Source: an uncultured Steroidobacter sp. (GTDB lineage Bacteria; Pseudomonadota; Gammaproteobacteria; Steroidobacterales; Steroidobacteraceae). Taken from it: DNA of 27,400 nucleotides. The position numbers and the translations under genes were made by a program. Below, one piece after another: positions 24,666 to 27,400 of this stretch (its first letter is position 1; each line of letters begins with the position of its first letter). The notes below the pieces were generated by a model, which was given only the letters and a program-made list of their open reading frames with translations, was not told the origin of the DNA and did no database searches. The stretch covers positions 1 through 27,400 of the forward strand of contig CAMLEO010000065.1 in the NCBI GenBank assembly GCA_946478975.1. The letters run 5' to 3'.

Positions 24666-26091
24666 TTCGCTGCGCGCCTGGGCACGCGTCGCTCGTCTGG
24701 CGGCGTTGGCGATGCTCGTGGCCGCATGCAGCAACAACTCGCTCAACGAAGACGAGACGACGTTTCACATGCGCGCGATGAATCTCGTCAGCGACTCGCC
24801 GTCGCTGGCGATCGATCTTGACGACACCACCGTGCACAGCCTCACGTACGGCGGCAGCTCGGGTTTCAGCGCCGGCCATCCCGGCAGCCACGACATCACG
24901 TTTCATGCGCTGCTGCCGGCCGATCTCGACGATGACGACGACGACGATGAAACCGAGACCGACGTGAGCGGCAGCACGTCGTACACGTTCCTCGCCGGCA
25001 CGCCCTATACATTGGTGGCCTACGGCACGCTCGCCGATGTCCACACCTATATGATCGAAGGGCTCAATCAGCGCGACGACGTCGATGACGACAAGCTGGT
25101 GCTGCAATTCACGAACGCCTCGCCCAAGGCGGGCGACGTCGATGTCTACATCACCGCCAAGAACGCCGGCGTCACGACCCGACGGTATATCGACACCCTG
25201 TCGCTCACCGAAACCTCCTCGCCGCAGGAGCTCACACTGGAGCGCGATGACGACGACCTCGACGACGATTCCACGCTCACGACCGACGTCGTCGTGGAAC
25301 TGATGCGCCCGGGCACGACCGACGCGATCTATCGCTCCGACTCCATCACCTTTTCCGAGCAGGCGCGCGTGCTGTTCGCGATCGCGGATTCCAACGGCCC
25401 CGGCGCCATACCGGTCAAGCTCGTCGCATCCGGCGGCGGCACGTATCGAAACGCCGCCGACAACTCGGCGCTGAAGTTCGTACACGTCTCACACGACACG
25501 CCGGCACTCGACGTCACCGTCGGCTCGGGGCTCGCCGATCCACTGGCGAAGAACGTTGGCTTTCGTCAGTCGACTGGTTATGTCGACATCAAAGATGGCG
25601 AGAACGGCATGATCGCGGTACCCGCCGGCGCCGGCTCCCCGTATGTTTTCTTCGAAGAGTTCACCGCCACCGGCGGCGGCTATTACACGGCTTATGCGAT
25701 GGGCCCAGCGTCGGTTGTCGACGCCGTGGTCATGTCCGCCGACAGCCGCAGCGTTCCGACCCAAGCGAGCTTTCGCTTCATTCACGGCGCTGGCCTTCTC
25801 GAAGACCAGGAGCCGCTGGATGTGTACCTGCGCCTGCCGGGCCAGACTGTGGACTTCGATGACGACGATACGGCGCCGAGCGTGTCGTCGCAGACTTATC
25901 AAACGGCCAGCAGCTATTTCACCTTGAAAGAAGGCGACTACAACGTTTATTTCTATTACGCGGGCACGTCCACGCTGGTGCTGGGCCCGGCATCGTTCCA
26001 TGTTTCGAACGGCGATATCACCAGCTGGGTGCTGGTGGATAACGAGAACGGCGCGCTCGAACTGCTGCGAGTATCGGACGCGGTACAGTGA
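24616..26091 (+). CDS. DUF4397 domain-containing lipoprotein with aspartate runs
   Basis: A 491-residue predicted lipoprotein: residues 24-38 (VARLAALAMLVAAC) form the signal with lipobox VAAC (C38), and Ser at +2 favours the outer membrane. DUF4397-type beta-domains follow: MRAMNLVSDSPSLAIDLD at 52 onwards, VLQFTNASPKAGDVDVYIT at 162-180, LKFVHVSHDTPALDV at 286-300 and FRFIHGAGLLEDQEPLDVYLR at 386-406. The repeated pattern 'V/I-x-A/H-S/G-P-x-LDVYL' marks each unit. Aspartate-rich stretches interrupt them (D105-D111; RDDVDDDK; RDDDDLDDDS; FDDDD) and may bind Ca2+. The ATG at 24616 has GGAG seven bases upstream; a start at 24655 would give a more usual signal-peptide length. It overlaps the bamA 3' end by 50 bases. 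Confidence 0.9.
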   Translation: MAMSSKAFSSRSAMRSDSLRAWARVARLAALAMLVAACSNNSLNEDETTFHMRAMNLVSDSPSLAIDLDDTTVHSLTYGGSSGFSAGHPGSHDITFHALLPADLDDDDDDDETETDVSGSTSYTFLAGTPYTLVAYGTLADVHTYMIEGLNQRDDVDDDKLVLQFTNASPKAGDVDVYITAKNAGVTTRRYIDTLSLTETSSPQELTLERDDDDLDDDSTLTTDVVVELMRPGTTDAIYRSDSITFSEQARVLFAIADSNGPGAIPVKLVASGGGTYRNAADNSALKFVHVSHDTPALDVTVGSGLADPLAKNVGFRQSTGYVDIKDGENGMIAVPAGAGSPYVFFEEFTATGGGYYTAYAMGPASVVDAVVMSADSRSVPTQASFRFIHGAGLLEDQEPLDVYLRLPGQTVDFDDDDTAPSVSSQTYQTASSYFTLKEGDYNVYFYYAGTSTLVLGPASFHVSNGDITSWVLVDNENGALELLRVSDAVQ

Positions 26092-26093
26092 AA

Positions 26094-26363
26094 TCAGCCA
26101 GCGAGCGCCGCGGCCAGTTGCTCGGCGCTCACGCCATCGACCTCGACCACTTTGCGTCGGCTGGTCTGCCCGGTAACGATGCGTACGCGCGACTTGGGAA
26201 CATCCAGGCGTTCAGCGACGAACTCGACTAACGCCGCGTTCGCGGCGCCATCGACCGGTGGTGCCGCGAGCCGGACTTTCACGCAACCGTCGTGCATGCC
26301 GACGATTGCGGTTTTGCTCGCGCGCGGTTGAACGTAAATGCTGATGCGTGACGCGGCGGCCAT
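26094..26363 (-). CDS. DUF167 / YggU family protein
   Basis: An 89-residue cytoplasmic protein of the DUF167 (YggU/C15orf40) family, which has an alpha/beta fold and no firm function. Seen: ISIYVQPRASKTAIVGMHDG (8-27), VKVRLAAPPVDGAANAALVEFVAERLDVPKSRVRIVTG (28-65) and SRRKVVEVDG (68-77), the full family pattern with the AxPVDGxAN core. The gene starts five bases after the stop of the membrane protein on the same strand, so they form one transcript. Its stop is two bases from the stop of the convergent DUF4397 gene. Confidence 0.93.
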   Translation of the reverse strand: MAAASRISIYVQPRASKTAIVGMHDGCVKVRLAAPPVDGAANAALVEFVAERLDVPKSRVRIVTGQTSRRKVVEVDGVSAEQLAAALAG

Positions 26364-26368
26364 TAGGA

Positions 26369-27400
26369 TCAGCGCTCCAATTGCTGGGCGAGCTGTGCCG
26401 CGATTCGCTGCGCCAGCTCGTCATCGTATTTATCCGCGAAGCCGTCGAGCAACAGTCGAGCGGTGCGGCGATCGCCGGCATCTCTCGCCAGCTCGACGAG
26501 CTTGATAGTATCTGCGCTCGCAATCGGTTTGAAACGAATGTCTGAGCGCAGCTGCGAGCGAACGATAGCGAGCGCATCACCGGTGCGGCGGGCTGCTAAC
26601 AACTGCGGCAAGAGTTCTTGCGCCAGTCGGTACGCGAGACGCCCGTCGGGCCACTGCTCGGCTCGATCGAACAACTCGCGCAATGCTTCACTCGGTTTTG
26701 GGCTCTGCTGCAAATGAGCTTCGATCGTGCGCCATGCATTCCCATACGCGCCGCCGCGCCACTCAGCGAAGATGCGGTCGATCAGCTGATCGAGCTCGCG
26801 CTGGCGATCACGCTGTGCCTTCTCGGCAGCGCGCTCCGGGGAGTGCGCCGGCTCGAACCCCAATTCCTGCCGGCGCTCAAACAACACGCCGCCGATCATC
26901 GCGAACGATGCGAGCCATGCATACATCACGATGGCAATACGCAACCCTTCTGGCAACGGAATGCTCACCGCGAACGGCAGTTCCGCCGCCGGCATCCATG
27001 TGACTAACGCAGCTGCGAGCCACCAGAAGCCGGCGAGCACCACCCAGATCAGCAAATAACTTCCCGGCACGCGCGTCACGATTTGTATCAACACCAGCGG
27101 ATTGAGCGACTGCCAGAAGTCGCCGGCGGCCTGCGTCATGACAATGGCCGGCAGCAGGAACAACCCGAACACTCGCAGGCCGGCGGCAACTCCGGGGCCG
27201 AACTGATCGCCCAGCTGCTCGGTCGCGAAGCCATACAGAAACACCAGCGCCAGCAGGCCGACCGGGCGCGATTCGTTGATGGGATTGACCATCTCGTACG
27301 ACAGCACCGGCGGCTCGCTCACTCCATCGGCGACGTGATCGAGCAGCGCGAAGCCAAATTTGAAAAACAACGAGACCGTGAGCAGCGCCAGCGGTATGCC
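26369..27400 (-). CDS. Membrane protein with C-terminal helical-repeat domain (5' end outside window)
   Basis: The frame stays open to the window edge and the extra codons beyond 27370 (including LALLTVSLFFKFGFALLDHV) are hydrophobic, so the true start is beyond 27400. The visible 340 or so residues have three to five transmembrane segments in the N-terminal half (for example GLLALVFLYGFA, VFGLFLLPAIVMT, YLLIWVVLAGFWWLAAAL, LRIAIVMYAWLASFAMIGGV). After a charged linker (RAAEKAQRDRQRELDQLIDR) comes a soluble helical region with TPR-like pairs (AYRLAQELLPQLLAARRTGDALAIV, ARDAGDRRTARLLLDGFADKY). I recognise no named family. It is operonic with the DUF167 gene. Confidence 0.8.
   Translation of the reverse strand, partial: GIPLALLTVSLFFKFGFALLDHVADGVSEPPVLSYEMVNPINESRPVGLLALVFLYGFATEQLGDQFGPGVAAGLRVFGLFLLPAIVMTQAAGDFWQSLNPLVLIQIVTRVPGSYLLIWVVLAGFWWLAAALVTWMPAAELPFAVSIPLPEGLRIAIVMYAWLASFAMIGGVLFERRQELGFEPAHSPERAAEKAQRDRQRELDQLIDRIFAEWRGGAYGNAWRTIEAHLQQSPKPSEALRELFDRAEQWPDGRLAYRLAQELLPQLLAARRTGDALAIVRSQLRSDIRFKPIASADTIKLVELARDAGDRRTARLLLDGFADKYDDELAQRIAAQLAQQLER

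Noticed and set aside
22323..24746. Very long minus-strand open frame opposite bamA (about 800 codons)
   Set aside because: It mirrors bamA codon usage in a GC-rich genome; the plus strand has complete POTRA and barrel motifs, while the minus frame shows no domain.
26103..26130. Inverted repeat GAGCGCCG ... CGGCGCTC just past the DUF4397 stop
   Set aside because: It lies inside the DUF167 coding region, has a 12-base loop and no T-run, so it is not a convincing terminator.

Overview
The window reads as chromosomal DNA of a high-GC, Gram-negative soil- or water-type proteobacterium. The evidence is a BamA-type outer-membrane assembly protein, several Sec signal peptides and lipoproteins, a PQQ alcohol dehydrogenase with a fused cytochrome c, a DUF885 peptidase and HDOD-type signalling proteins. 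The mix resembles Steroidobacteraceae/Nevskiales gammaproteobacteria, but that placement is inferred from gene content and no rRNA or tRNA gene is present to test it. I see no CRISPR array, insertion sequence, integrase or attachment site. One small protein (18819-19187) has a phage-like sequence style.

Layout. 1-2677: the end of a PQQ-type beta-propeller protein, a convergent MTA/SAH nucleosidase-like gene, and an APC amino-acid permease. 2682-6470: a periplasmic esterase overlaps a secreted protein of an unassigned family (key motif DLQG-WTN). Divergent from this pair is a large secreted redoxin / c-type haem / copper-monooxygenase-like fusion. 6471-8172: a long non-coding leader with inverted repeats, a small cysteine-containing secreted protein (CC_3452-like), a DUF2845 protein and a lipoprotein. 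8250-13374 (all minus strand): amidohydrolase, PQQ alcohol dehydrogenase with C-terminal cytochrome c, a small protein, and an outer-membrane barrel protein. 13595-17355 (minus): a tight three-gene signalling operon of PAS histidine kinase, REC-HDOD regulator and REC-degenerate-HD regulator. 17545-20320 (plus): methyltransferase, phage-like small protein, and a second DLQG-WTN protein. 20324-22099 (minus): DUF885 peptidase. 22251-26091 (plus): a BamA without its usual neighbours, overlapping a DUF4397 lipoprotein rich in aspartate runs. 26094-27400 (minus): DUF167/YggU protein and the C-terminal part of a membrane protein.

How it fits together. Much of the region encodes exported oxidoreductases and hydrolases (PQQ and haem enzymes, amidohydrolase, esterase, DUF885 peptidase), as expected of a bacterium that degrades varied organic compounds in its envelope. 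The signalling operon looks like a chemosensory-style relay in which neither output domain keeps the residues of an active HD phosphohydrolase. I found no clear-cut undescribed defence or mobile system. The best leads are the DLQG-WTN family in two copies, the redoxin/haem/copper fusion, the all-degenerate HD/HDOD relay, the solitary BamA with its acidic lipoprotein partner, and several RNA-structure candidates: a hairpin that would mask the ribosome site of the DUF2845 gene, an intrinsic terminator inside the first codons of a small ORF, and the structured 487-bp leader.
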